Below the pieces are notes generated by a model. That model was not told where the DNA came from and did no database searches. It worked only from the letters and a program-made list of their open reading frames with translations. DNA of 64,000 nucleotides, from assembly GCA_946894095.1 (NCBI GenBank), contig OX335651.1, positions 4,920,501 through 4,984,500 on the forward strand, in the 5' to 3' direction. Within the stretch, counting starts at the first letter, position 1; each line of letters opens with the position of its first letter. Shown here piece by piece: positions 45,505-56,740 of this stretch. A program made the position numbers and the translations under genes. This stretch comes from Incurvaria masculella. Lineage: Eukaryota; Arthropoda; Insecta; Lepidoptera; Incurvariidae.

Positions 45505-46559
45505 GTGAGTATCTTAAATACTTATATACTTCTAATAAACACGTTCCTATATTATGACGGGTGCCTATCCCACTACTACTAACTAGTGGCTCTGTGAGCT
45601 GCATGAAGACCTCGCGAGCATTTCTGGTCATCATCAGACCTTCAAGGTTCAGTGTGAAGTAAATGCTCCTCGAGCTTTGGCTAGAAACTCAAACCTTAAC
45701 TAATTTAACTAATTTTGAGGCGGCGCCAAGCAATCAACTCAAAAAGCTGACTTAAAATTATTCCTAAAAAGTTATTTTATGCTTTTCAGTTTTCAACGGT
45801 TTAATGTTTTGTTCAATAGTTTTTTTTTTAATCCATGAGGCTCTGGGCCAGACACGAAGTAAGGAATTCATTATTGTGACAGTCACTATGGGGCTGGCAT
45901 AGCCAAACCTGGCTCAAGTCCTAATATAATTATTAGAGAAAAAAAATGAATATACTATTTCTAAACTGTTTATACATGTGGTACATACATCCTTTATCAG
46001 AATCCGCAAGGGAGTATGATGTGCAGCCATTAGAGAAGCCACCGGAGCAGCCTTCGCCAGAACAACGACAGCAGCAGCAGCCATCTACGTCATCAGCTAA
46101 CCAGCATTCATCGCGTACGTACAAAATCATCTTTTTCAAATTAAGGATTATTAATATAAATATGTGGATTCATATTTAAGTACATTAAATGGAAAAACCA
46201 CGGCCAGCCTCAATGGTTGACGTTCATCCATCCAGTATTTCTCAAAAGGTCCAACTTTTTTTCTGGGTCCAGTCATTTTTTTTTAACAGTTATCACATGT
46301 AAGTACTATGGTATAAAACAGAAAACTGACATACTAATAATCGAAGTTGTAATATTTCCAAACACTATTTTGTTCAAAATTTTCCTTGTTTTTAACTTCC
46401 GATGCTAAAATAAGGGGTGTTATAAGATTATTATAGTTGCAATTTTTTTATAGTGGGCACTTAGAAATAATACAATGCCGTCCCACTGCATTTCTTCGTG
46501 CGTCATAAGAGCCGACTAAGGGATTCGTGGTTTGTGCTTCGGACTCCTCCTTTTTAACT

Positions 46560-46670
46560 CCTTCTTAATTCTTAATCCAGACCTAGTCCCCAAATGGTGT
46601 TTTGGGCTAATACCATGACAGTATGTGTGGTATTAGCTATCCATGTGCAGTCACGTAAAAAATATAAAAA
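46560..46670 (+). mobile_element. SINE 3' fragment
   Basis: cctagtccccaaatggtgtt, then tggtattagctatccatgtg and an A-rich tail. Inside the P-element intron. Confidence 0.58.
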
Positions 46671-46997
46671 ATATGAAATGGACGGCTGAAACCACGCTAA
46701 AGTGAACACAAGTAAAATGCTTAACGTAAAGTGGCAAGATCTGAAAGGCTAGTCCCAGTTGTTAATTCAGTGTTTAGGCCAAACAGGGTGACTAGCGTCA
46801 CGGAATACACTACAAATGTATGGAGAATTGAAGAGCACCGCAGTGAGCGTTAGCATAAAAACTTTTGCGTGCTCATGGCTACGATGCGTAAGCTGTCAAA
46901 CGTTCGTATGACCCGTCAACGTTTTATTAAGGACGTGCCCGCCTAATTGGAAAATCACTACACTTCAGTTTCGTTAGGACGAAATTCGTCAGCATCT

Positions 46998-47200
46998 GTG
47001 GCGGCCTAGTGGTGAGACGCTTTGCCGTTCAGTAAGCGAAGGTAAGCGTCTCTGAGCGCAGTTGGGTTCTAGATGGGTGACCGTTTTCAACTGTTGAGGC
47101 TGACCGAGGTTAAACTGTAGGTCCCCTTCCTTACTTACTAGGTGGTAGGTTAGTTCCCACCCGGGTTAGTAACATCGCATTGAGCCGAAAAGGAATGACA
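46998..47200 (+). mobile_element. SINE, 5S-type head, 3' truncated
   Basis: gtggcggcctagtggtgaga, gcagttgggttctagatggg, tgaccgttttcaactgttga, body to about 47200. Inside the P-element intron. Confidence 0.68.
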
Positions 47201-47739
47201 AAACTTAATTTGCCATTCGGCTGTGTTCGAATGATTCGAATTTGTAGGTAAACTTACATTGGCGCAAACGCTTTGACACAGTTTGTAATAAAATATGGAA
47301 GAAAATGTTTGGTGCGCGTGGTTGCAGGATGTCTGATCCATTCCTTTTTCATGTTCTTTAAGAAATAGCAAGTAAATGTTCTTTCTGCCAGCATTACGGT
47401 GGCTAAGCTGTAGCCTTAATAGTAGTTTTATCCAAATGCATGTTTAGTGACGTCGCATAACACGTGTACATGATATAGAAAAAAAATTGAAGTTATGCTT
47501 ATTTAGGCGCATTAAAAAAATCATTATGAGTGAATGTTTGTATGTAACATGTAATGATGTAGTGATGTTAGGTTTGTATCGAAATAATTTTGGAGGTTAT
47601 TTGGAGTATTGTGTGGGGCTACTTTTCTTGTTGCTATGTCATTTTGTCATTCGTGCATATGCATGCACGGACATAAGCATACCATCATGCCGTCTAGTAA
47701 TCTATCTATCTATCTAATCTGCCGGATCTACTAAGCCGA

Positions 47740-47795
47740 GCCATGCCAAGCCCAAGCCCAAGCCCCAAGCTCAAGCCCAAGCCCAAGCCAAGTCG
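47740..47795 (+). repeat. AAGCCC hexanucleotide microsatellite
   Basis: Imperfect repeats of aagccc (gccaagcccaagcccaagcc and following) in the long P-element intron. Confidence 0.8.
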
Positions 47796-48450
47796 AGGCA
47801 ATGTAACAAAATATAATTTATGTTAGTTTTGTAAGTAGTATAACTCTTTACTTGCGTGCATAAGTACACAGACGGTTTATTTGCTATGATTATTATTAGA
47901 GGTACCTTTCATTTCTAACATTTATAATTGTTGTGGTTTGTGTGCTCCTAAACCGGCTTCTTATTATAGGAGTGTACAACTTCCTGACGTGTATAAATTG
48001 CCTGAGATCTTAAATAAAAAAAATGAAACAATTAAATACCTCTACTTCTAGAAAATTAAAGTTATTTCAATTAAAGGTATACGTAATTTTTTATTTGTTT
48101 CCTTTTCAGAAACGAAAGGACTACGAGTCCGGATGCATAGAAGAACACTACAGAGGAGTATAAATATCGTATCTGAGCGTATGCTCAATAAATTAAATAA
48201 GACAAATAGAGAGTTTATTAGAATGCAATTATTGAATGTGAATCGTAAGAAAATGGGGCGCAAGTACACATTGGATGAAAAAAATTTTCTGTTTGGCGAT
48301 GTATAAATCTAGTCCGAAAGGATATAAATTCCTTGAGAAACATTTTGTACTACCGACGACTAAAACACTGCAGTCAATTATAAGAAAGATTAGTTTTGGA
48401 ACTGGGTTAAATAACAGTATTAAAACCTTTTTAGCAAATGAAACGTTAAC

Positions 48451-48815
48451 TTTTTTTTTTTTTTTTTATGTGACTGGACATGGATGGCTAATACCACAAG
48501 TTCTGTCATGGTATTAGCCCAACACACCACATGGGAACTAGGTGCCATTGAACTGGATGGAAAACACGGACAATTTTCATTGCCGCTTCGACCATCGTTC
48601 ATCCAATGCGATGGTACCAACCCGGGCGGGATAAACCCTACCACCTAGTAAGTAAGGAAAGGGACCTACAGCTTAACGTGGAATCCGAACCACGGCCAGC
48701 CTCTCTCAACGGTCGAATGGTCACCCATCCAAGACCAGACCGGACCCTGCGTTGCTTAACTTCGGAGAGCGATCGCCGAAGTGTCGCGCCACTGGGCCAC
48801 CGAGGCTGACAAACT
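48451..48815 (-). mobile_element. SINE with 5S rRNA-like head, inserted in the P element
   Basis: On the minus strand the head reads ctccgaagttaagcaacg (box A-like), then ggtctggtcttggatgggtg and acc (box C-like), the internal promoter region of 5S rRNA (48719-48770 on +). The shared SINE body follows (gcccgggttggtaccatcgc; aagcggcaatgaaaattgtc; gtggtattagccatccatgt) and a poly-A tail (poly-T at about 48451-48468). It interrupts the transposase coding region, so it is younger than the P element. Confidence 0.82.
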
Positions 48816-48863
48816 TGGAATTCCACTAGAAAATATTGCTCTATTGTTATAGATGAAATATCT

Positions 48864-49512
48864 TTGAGTTGTGGGGTTCATTTATCTCCTGATGACAAAA
48901 TTGTAGGGTTGGTAGATCTCGGGGAAAATGAAAGGCGACGAAAATTTGCAGATCATGCTTTGGTAATAATGTTAAGAGGAGTATGTCATTCATGGAAGCA
49001 GGTGATAGCTTATTACTTCTGTGAAGGGAAAACACCGAGTGAAAGATTAGCAGGTATATTGAAAGAGGTTGTGGCTATGCTAAAAGAATGTAACTTGGTT
49101 CCGCTTTCCTTAATTTGTGACCAAGGCGCATCCAATAGGGGAGCGATCAATATATTGAGGAAGGAAACTATGCGTGACTGTGTTTTGAAAGATGAACATT
49201 ATGAAAATCAGGTGATTCGAGTGGCCGGTGAAGAATTGTTTATTATTTATGATCCTCCTCACCTATTGAAAGGTCTTCGTAATAATTTAATGAAGTACGA
49301 TATTTTGTTTGGTCGTGACAAAAAGAGGGCCAGGTGGCAAGATCTGGTGGAGGCCTATGAAAGAGATAGTCCAAATGGGGAAGCGAGGATGATACCGAAA
49401 GTGACAGATGTACATATTGATCCATTAAAAATGAAAAAAATTAAAGTTAATAAATGTGTTCAAATTTTCAGTTCCAGCATGCACAAGTACCTCTGCACAC
49501 TCAAGAACTTCG
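48864..49512 (+). pseudogene. P-element transposase, RNase-H-like part
   Basis: Open segment beginning in SCGVHLSPDDKIVGLVDLG. It contains PLSLICDQGASNRGAINIL and YDPPHLLKGLRNNLMKYDI, typical of P-element/THAP9 transposases. Donor ggtagg follows at 49513, and the frame continues into the exon at 49953. Confidence 0.8.
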
Positions 49513-49952
49513 GTAGGCAAACAACTATTTTTTTTAAACTGCAATAGTGTTTGTATTTCTAAGGGTTATTTAGTATGCTTTTTTATTTTGGTTATTGACT
49601 ACGAATTTATGATTATTTCATGTTGTATCTTCATTGAATTTTAACATAAAATACTGAAAACATAATATGGCACGGAATAGCAGAACTTATAATAAATATA
49701 TCGTTTAAAGGCGCCCCTAACCTCTGAAGGTGTCTTCCAATCAATTACTTGTACAAACAATATGAACAGAGGCATTTGAAGTACTGAAAGGTAACATGCT
49801 AATAAATCAAAGGATGAATAGATACTTATCTCAAAGTAATGATGTGTTGGTTGTCCATCAATGTTGTGCTCAAATGGAAGACAAAATCCACTTAGAACCA
49901 TTCTAAGAAGGTACTTACACTGAGTTTGCAAGCATTTTATTTTACTTTGCAG

Positions 49953-50781
49953 CTGGACTACCTGACATCAATGGCAGACGAGTATCAAGTACTATCGGAG
50001 CAGAACTCGTGGGATTTTTTGATAAGTTGTTTGATAGTGTTAATGGATATAAGGCTTATGATAAAGGAAAGTTACGAGTGCGAGTCCAGGAAAATAGTTC
50101 ACATCATACTTTTTGGATCGAAGCTATTAAAATGTTAGAAACTTTGAAATTTGTAGATACGAATGGGCATACGCACTCGATTCCTAGTGCCCAGAATTGG
50201 ATAACTACAATTAAGAGTTTTAGAAGTTTATGGTATTTTCTTAGAAGTAAGGGTGTTAGGTTTTTTTCCCCTAGAAATTTAAATCAGGATCCTCTAGAAA
50301 ATTTTTTTGGGAAATTAAGGTCTCATAATTATCGTAATGTTAGTCCTATGTGCAACGCGTTTCAAAATTCTATTAAAGCTTTAATAATTAGTGATACCCA
50401 TAGTGTTCATTCTCCTGGTGCTAATTGTAAGAAAGATAGGGCTCATAATCTTGTTGACTTAAAAAATATGGTAAATTTGTTTAAGGCTAGTTTGGATTCT
50501 GAGGCTTCCCAGGCTGTTTGTGGTACAGCCTCTACAAAATGTTGTTTACCAAGTTTGTCAGTTACCAATAAACCCTTTATTACTACTAGTGATGTAATTA
50601 ATGAAAAATGTCAGAGTTATGCTAATGCTTACATAGCAGGCTGGGTAGCCAAGAAAATAGTACTAAAATTAGATAATTGTACATCTTGTAAGAATATTTT
50701 TGTAACTGATCATAGGTTACCTGAACATGCTTTCATTGAGAATAAGAAATTTTTTAATGTATCCTTCTTCCGATATGATTG
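49953..50781 (+). pseudogene. P-element transposase, C-terminal catalytic part
   Basis: Acceptor ctttgcag at 49945-49952. The exon carries AGLPDINGRRVSSTIG, GVRFFSPRNLNQDPLENFFG (catalytic Glu region), and a Cys-containing end with NCTSCKNIFVT. A frameshift near 50758 moves the rest into another frame (to 50918), and a further shift into the frame ending at 51093. Confidence 0.8.
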
Positions 50782-51093
50782 AATTTTATAAAAATTGTAC
50801 ATGTGCTATTAATAATTATTTAGACGAACATGCTAATTTAGACGGTATTTCGAAACTTGTTAAGTCATTTAAGGAAAAATGTTCTTGTAAAATGGATCAA
50901 TTGTATTCATCACAGTGAACAAGCACAGTCATATCTTTTTGAATTTGTTTTAAAGTTTCAACTCAATTATTGGTGTAAATCTGTTAATAGATTATTGAAG
51001 GGAATAGATAGTAGGGCTGATGAGAAGTTAGGTTATCTTCAAAAGTTAGCTGTAGAAAAATTCAAAAAGTCCTTGAAAAGGAAGCACCGGTAG

Positions 51094-52865
51094 TTATTAT
51101 AGCACTTATCCAGAGCAGATGAACACGTTCAGATCTTTTCCCATGAATACATGACCGGGTAACAGAAGTAGCCTATTAAAATTACTGAATTTCAATCATT
51201 TTGACTGTAAACAGGGGATTACATTTTGTATCATTGTTATTGTTAGTATGAATTTGTTTATTATTTACTAACTTATATTTAATTTGATATTACCTTGTAT
51301 CAAAAATGACGATGGCTTTTTACACCAGAATAATTTAGATCATAATTCCTATTAATTTAGAATAAGATGTTATTATCGTAGTCAAGAGTTTGCTCCTCAC
51401 CAATGTATATAATGTTCTTATAATAATGTTCTTTGTGAGCAGTAGTAATCAATCAATCAATCACTGTAAACTAGTTTGTAAGTATCACTGGAAAAAATAA
51501 TAATACAATGACCAACCTGACGAAGTTTCTTGTCGGCTCTTCTTCGCCAGAAGTAATCGAACCGACGGAAAAAAATAATATGAATCCGAGTGTGTAATAT
51601 ACATCTAATGGAGGAAATAAAGAAACTGAAACTATTATAATTATTATTTTGATAAATACTACATGTAGTATAAAATTGCTGACAAATTTTTGATGATACA
51701 ATTTAGTATTAATAATGACGAAGGCTCTGTACACCCGAATTTCGAATTTCGAATACAAATAGAGTTTATAGTATTTAACCGTTGTTAAACACTATTAAAT
51801 GTTAACATAATGTAGATTTAGTAAATAATAGAGTTCAAATTATAGATGGCGTAAAATGAATTGATCAATATCTCATCTCGGAATACCTCCGCCACCCGGA
51901 CTTTCATAATCATTTGATTAATTTGAAATCCCTTTTAGTGATTAGCTAAATGAAACTTTCAACTAATCGTCATTTGTCCAAGTCCTTTTCTCATTTTCAG
52001 TATGAAAATTGCCGCATTTACTATCAACCATTGACTTCCTAACTTATCTCACTCGCCGATTTTTTTAACTAATCGTAATTCTACATTTTCCATAGGTAAC
52101 GAACTAGGTAATAACTTAAATACAATTTTGGATCTTCGAAACTTGAAGAAATTATGTATTCATCATTTATACTTACTACAAAAAAAATCCGTGAAAATTA
52201 AATTATTGTAGATAATATTAAGAGTAAAAATACTTTTAAGTACTTCAGTAGATTTTTTCCAAAGAAAAATAAAGTATATTTATTTCACTAAGAAATTATC
52301 GTTTTATTACCTATTTTATCTATGAACATTGCTGGTTAAAAAGTCATAGACTTTGGTTCCAGCGCTCATAAAAATCTTGAAATCTTTTAACTTATCCCTA
52401 ATCTGGCAACCTTTTGAGTAAAAAGTAGTGCTTTCTCTTTCTAACGTTGGCCTTTATATCGCTGTTTCACCTTGTTAACCGAAGTGTTCCCAGCTTTCCC
52501 ATCTATATTACGCAGTAATATTATATTATCTATGCCGCGACCGGGTACGAACTGAGCGGCCGGCGTGACGTCACGTTTGCTTATAACCAATTTTGGGTAT
52601 AAGGCCGCCACGGGAATCGCGCGCGTCCACCGTTCTAGTTTAGTATATTCCGATTTCTGTGATCGAAATAGATGTCTAATGACCGTTGGCATTGTAAAAT
52701 TGTGTTTGGTTTCAGCGTAGACTCTCAAGACACCGTCGCTGTCATAATGTTTTGAAAACTTACGGTTTCCGGGTGTTCAATGCCGCGCTTGGCCCTTAGA
52801 TGATTTTTATCTAAGGCTGGGCCGACATGTTTAGTCTAAGCCCATCCTCCAATAATCAATGCACC
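51094..52865. other. no gene seen
   Basis: 3' flank of the P element; AT-rich, with a MITE-B fragment at 52662. A 95-codon minus ORF at 52441-52728 overlaps that fragment and has no domain. Confidence 0.45.
52662..52713 (-). mobile_element. TTAA MITE family B small fragment
   Basis: About 50 bp matching the internal agatgtctRatgaccgttgg and cattgtaaaattgtgtttgg stretch of the family. Confidence 0.6.
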
Positions 52866-53330
52866 GAGTCTTAAGGCTTAAGGTATTTGCAGGCTGCACG
52901 AAGATGGGTTTGCGGTATTCTGTTCCATTCCCGACGGAGCGCTGCCTTCAGCATATCCACAGTTTCATATCGTTTTGCTGACACGGCAGCCTCCAAAATG
53001 GACCATACCTAGATACATTGGATTCAAGTCTGGAGAGTAAGGAGGCCACTGTTCTGAAGAAATGAACGGAGGAATGTGGTTCTGTAAAAAAAAGGTGTCA
53101 GGCGAGGTTTGTGGGACGGTCACGGTGCTGAGTCTTGTTGGAACGTCCAGCTTTTTGTACCGAAATGATTACGTGCCCATGGTATGAGCACATCATCTAA
53201 CACCTTTTGCTGGTACACTTGCTGGTTGACTTTGACGCCCTTCTCGATAAACACGAGCGACCATTTGCGTTCACTGCATCCCAGACCATAACAGAAGCAG
53301 GCGTTCGTTACGAACGGCAACTCTATCGTC
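52866..53330 (-). pseudogene. mariner-like transposase fragment
   Basis: The minus-strand ORF 53120-53320 contains FIEKGVKVNQQVYQQKVLDD, then IPWARNHFGTKSWTFQQDSAP with the second catalytic Asp. Beyond a frame break, WNRIPQTHLRAACKYL is at about 52880-52930. The family is mariner/Tc1 with a DD34D-type catalytic core. Both ends and the N-terminal DNA-binding half are missing. Confidence 0.85.
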
Positions 53331-53569
53331 TAAATTATCGTTGGACTTGCCCTGAATTTGTTCCCGCTCTTTTCGCCCTCTTAAAAACAATGCAACAAAT
53401 TGACGTTCCACCAAAATTTGGCACGCTGTCATTATTATTTTGAAAATAGAAGCAGTGTGAAGTTATTAATAGTTCGAGTGAATAGTGAGTGGTTTTAATT
53501 CATTCAATCTGTCAAAATCAAACTCGGACTACCGATGTGTATGAAAACGCCGAATCGACGTAAACGGGT

Positions 53570-53760
53570 ACGTCAAAGTATTTACCTACGGGGACGATGC
53601 GTAAGCTGTCAAATCAAACTCGGACTCGCCATTGTCGCGCACTTTTAAATTATTTGGTTAGACGTAAACGCCAATTTAGGTGACAAGTCGGACTAAGGGC
53701 ATGGTCAGTCCGAGTTCTTACCTAAATTGGCGAGAACTCGGACTGACCATACTGAACGCG
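53570..53760. mobile_element. foldback repeat, ggtcagtccgagttct family
   Basis: Perfect 18-bp arms atggtcagtccgagttct / agaactcggactgaccat near 53701-53750, with flanking related motifs aatcaaactcggact (twice) and gccaatttaggtg / acctaaattggc. Confidence 0.65.
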
Positions 53761-53831
53761 AACTCGGGCGCAGCTGCCTCCTCGGCCGATATAAAATTCT
53801 GTATATATATAATATATATCCAATAAAATTC

Positions 53832-54076
53832 TGGGGGTCCATTGAGGGCAAGAGTGAGTTCGAGTTCGGGAGTGAGTTAACCTAAAAATAGCTAGGAAAT
53901 ATATGATTATTTAAATAACGGAACCGTTATTTATACTTCCAACGTATTTACGGGACAGACCAGATTTTTTCCTAACTGTAACGATGTTCAAGAAGTGTGG
54001 AAACATTAACTGTTTAAAAAAGTGAGTTGATATTTAGTGGCGAATTCGAACTCACTCTTGCCCTGAATGGACCCCC
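53832..54076. mobile_element. foldback MITE, gggggtccatt ends
   Basis: Left gggggtccattgagggcaag then agtgagttcgagttcg; right cgaattcgaactcact then cttgccctgaatggaccccc. About 36-bp terminal inverted repeats and an unrelated centre. Confidence 0.75.
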
Positions 54077-54919
54077 TGTGACCGATATCGACTTGTTGAG
54101 AAGTCCATCCGTCTCATAAATGGTTTATCTATTGCGTAACTATAAAGTGAACCGTCTTCAGCGGTACAATGTCCATGCCGCGCATATGCCGATAATCCTG
54201 ATTCATATAAAGGCAATGTTAAAGAATAAAACGATTGATACGACAGTCGCGTGCCTGCGTTTTCACTGCTCAGTTGGGTATTAGGCAAGTTACCACATGT
54301 GCTTACTCGTGGGGCCATAATATTAAATTCAGAATTTTTAGTTATAAAAATACTATGCACTTTTTACTTTTAAAATTAAAACTTATCAGAGAAAAGAAAT
54401 AGGTTTACAGAACTATTATGTATCTGACATAATTTCTGTAGTACGTTTATTAAATTTTCTTCTAGCTGGAGCGCATACAAAAAGGGTAAGATGCGTTCTT
54501 TACGCTTTTGCCATGTTACTCGATGCTATGTGCAGCAACATATTTTCATATCGTTACACCGAAAAGAGAGATGAACTCAAGACCCCTTTGTGTTTTTGTG
54601 GTTTCGACCTTTTAGCAAAACTTTTATTAAGAAAGGTTTTTTCTTTTTGTGATGCATACTCTCAAGTGTATCTTCTAATTAGGTACTTAGGATTAAAAAA
54701 GTTTTCCATTACACAATTCGTTTTATGGAAAACTTTTTATTAAATGGTTTCAATCCATTGTTGTTCAGACATGGCATGTACTCATGCTTATCAAACAACA
54801 GCTGAGATAAGTTTAATCCACTGACGAATCCGTAAAAATGCATTGTTAAATTCCCTCACAACTAGTAAAACTAGCAAAACTAAAAAAAGTTTTCTAAACA
54901 TATTTTTTAAGTTATTTAG

Positions 54920-55072
54920 AGCCTTTTTCACCTACTGCTGATTAGCTTAATCGCCACTTATTAAGGGCCTTTCTTAGCAGCTTGCAATCAATACCAGTAC
55001 AAGATAATCAGCACTTTAGTAATAAAGGCCCTTTAAGTGTCGAAACAAGCACTTGGTGAAAACCAGAAAGAG
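54920..55072 (+). mobile_element. dispersed short repeat (related to 8935-9055)
   Basis: ttcacctactgctgattagc, ccagtacaagataatcagca, ggccctttaagtgtcgaaac, then cacttggtgaaaaccag. The ends look inverted. Confidence 0.6.
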
Positions 55073-55337
55073 CTTGAGAAATTAAATAGAACTGCATTAT
55101 TAACTCCTTTTTTAAAAAAAAATACACTTAACGGGGTTTACCCTATTATTAAAATTCTGCCGTAACTTTGGAATGTTTTAAAATAAAATAAACACTTAAT
55201 GTTTATTTGAAAAACTTTTCCCAGCTATTTTTTTACAAACAATTTAATATTCGAATCATGTAGATATGTAAGAGAAGATACGTAAGCACATACGAACGAT
55301 ACAGCTTTTTTTATTACAGGATTTTTAATATTTTTTC

Positions 55338-55455
55338 TGGACCGGATGGCTAATATGTACTATCATGATATTGGCCTAACTCGTCTTTTGAGAAGTAGAG
55401 AAGTCGTTCCTTCTATTGCATGGTCAAGTGGAACTGGGTGGAAAACACGAACGAG
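55338..55455 (-). mobile_element. SINE 3' fragment
   Basis: tggaccggatggctaatatg, gtggaactgggtggaaaaca and cacgaac match the tail part of the family on the minus strand. Confidence 0.55.
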
Positions 55456-56087
55456 TATAGCGTCTACAGTTTTATCAATTATTATGACTATAACAGTCGT
55501 CGCAGCTATTATATGATATCATATATTTCCTGAGTCAGATTAAAAATTTAACGACACATGTAGGCTTTCATTGTCATGTAGATAAATAGTGAAACTTTAT
55601 CATTATATCCAAGATTGTTCACAGCATTTCTTACAATTTACATTCTATTTAATTGTCCTTACATACATATCAATAAATAACGACCGACTTGCTTATACGA
55701 TATGTTTTACGGGATTCGAGAGAATTAGGAGATTTGTGCTTATCGAGATATTATCAAAATATTATGTTAGTGATAAAGACATATCATTGACATCAATAAA
55801 TAGGATCATGCTTCAAGCTAATTTGTGCTTGTTATCATATTTAGTTAACTAGTAGTGTAGTAACGGTAGAATATGGTAAAATTGATTCGCAAATAAAAAA
55901 GCAGACATTTCATGATTACAAACTCTATAAAATATTCTACCATTAAATAGAAAACAGTTTAGGCAGATAAATGTAATTTATCCGTAAACTTTGCAAACTA
56001 TTTGGCAAAAAATGTTGGAATATTTCGAGACCTTTTTTATTTGGTATGTCCACAGTGACCATTTCACAAAGTAAAATATTACTTTTA

Positions 56088-56499
56088 CAAAAAAAACGGC
56101 CAAGTGCGAGTCGGACTCGCACACGAAGGGTTCCGTACCATCGTACATGTTTAAACACCAAAAAATCACCGTTTTTGTATGGGGGCCCGCCCCCTCTAAT
56201 TTTTATAATTTTTTAATTTTACCTATTTGTTGTTATAGCGGCAAAAAAATACACACTCTGGGAAAAATTCAGCTTCCCACCTATTACGGTTCATGAGATA
56301 CAGCCCTGTGACAGACGCTGGACGGACGGACGGACGGACAGCGGAGGCTTAGTAATAGGGTTCTGTTTTCACCCTTTGGGTACCTTGGGCCCATACAAAA
56401 AAACGTGACTTTTTGGTATTAAATCTTGTACGGAACCTTTCGTGTCAAGTTCAGTTTCAGTCAGTTCGTGCGAATGCACTTGGCCGGTTTTTATTTTTA
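56088..56499 (-). mobile_element. gggttccgta...ggccggttt repeat, copy with a second end
   Basis: Starts cggccaagtgcgagtcggac and passes through ggacggacggacggacagcg. After the tttgggtacc end it continues with a second decayed terminal block ending cgaatgcacttggccggttt. Confidence 0.62.
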
Positions 56500-56623
56500 A
56501 ATGTCTCAAACGGAGAATACAAAAATATTTTTTACTACGTATGTTTATTCGTAAAATTCTTGCGAATGTAAAAGACCTTTTCTTAGGAAAATCCCCCGCA
56601 TAACGAATGTTGCAGAAGTGAAG

Positions 56624-56740
56624 ATGGCGGAGGTTATGTTCGGAGTGTGGGACTGGGTTATAATGGCGGCGACGATGGCCGCTTCCATCGCAATCGGCTT
56701 CTACTTTCGCTTCTCCGGCGGCCGTCAGAAGACCAATGAA
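56624..56740 (+). CDS. SLC5 copy 2, coding exon 1
   Basis: Acceptor tgttgcag at 56609-56614, then a short leader and ATG. 39 codons beginning MAEVMFGVWDWVIMAAT, ending GGRQKTNE with donor gttagt. Same layout as copy 1. Confidence 0.88.

Larger units (their letters stand above)
45330..51093 (+). pseudogene. P-element-like transposase (THAP type), broken
   Basis: Exon 1 (45330-45504) begins a THAP zinc finger (first Cys pair in CSVRGC, then HRFPK) and ends in AVPTIFP, but the middle with the Trp and the Cys/His pair is missing. Exon 2 (46001-46114) is a Gln/Pro-rich linker. Exon 3 starts at 48110; a shift in an A-run near 48280 breaks it, and a SINE (48451-48815) interrupts it. It resumes at about 48823 with the first RNase-H-like acidic residue (IDEIS, Asp at 48852) and runs to 49512. 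Exon 4 from 49953 contains the P-family motif NQDPLENFFG (50281-50310). Two further shifts near 50758 and 50890 precede the end at 51093. Splice phases agree across all exons. The element would have been a cut-and-paste transposase; it is now inactive. Terminal repeats were not identified. Confidence 0.82.
54080..56600. other. upstream region of SLC5 copy 2
   Basis: Holds short repeats and a SINE piece. The acceptor at 56614 implies a 5' UTR exon upstream, not located. Confidence 0.4.

Noticed and set aside
48719..48770. A real 5S rRNA gene
   Set aside because: Only the internal promoter part is present and it is fused to a SINE body with a poly-A tail.
52441..52728. Minus-strand 95-codon ORF
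   Set aside because: Its start lies in a MITE-B fragment and no domain is visible.
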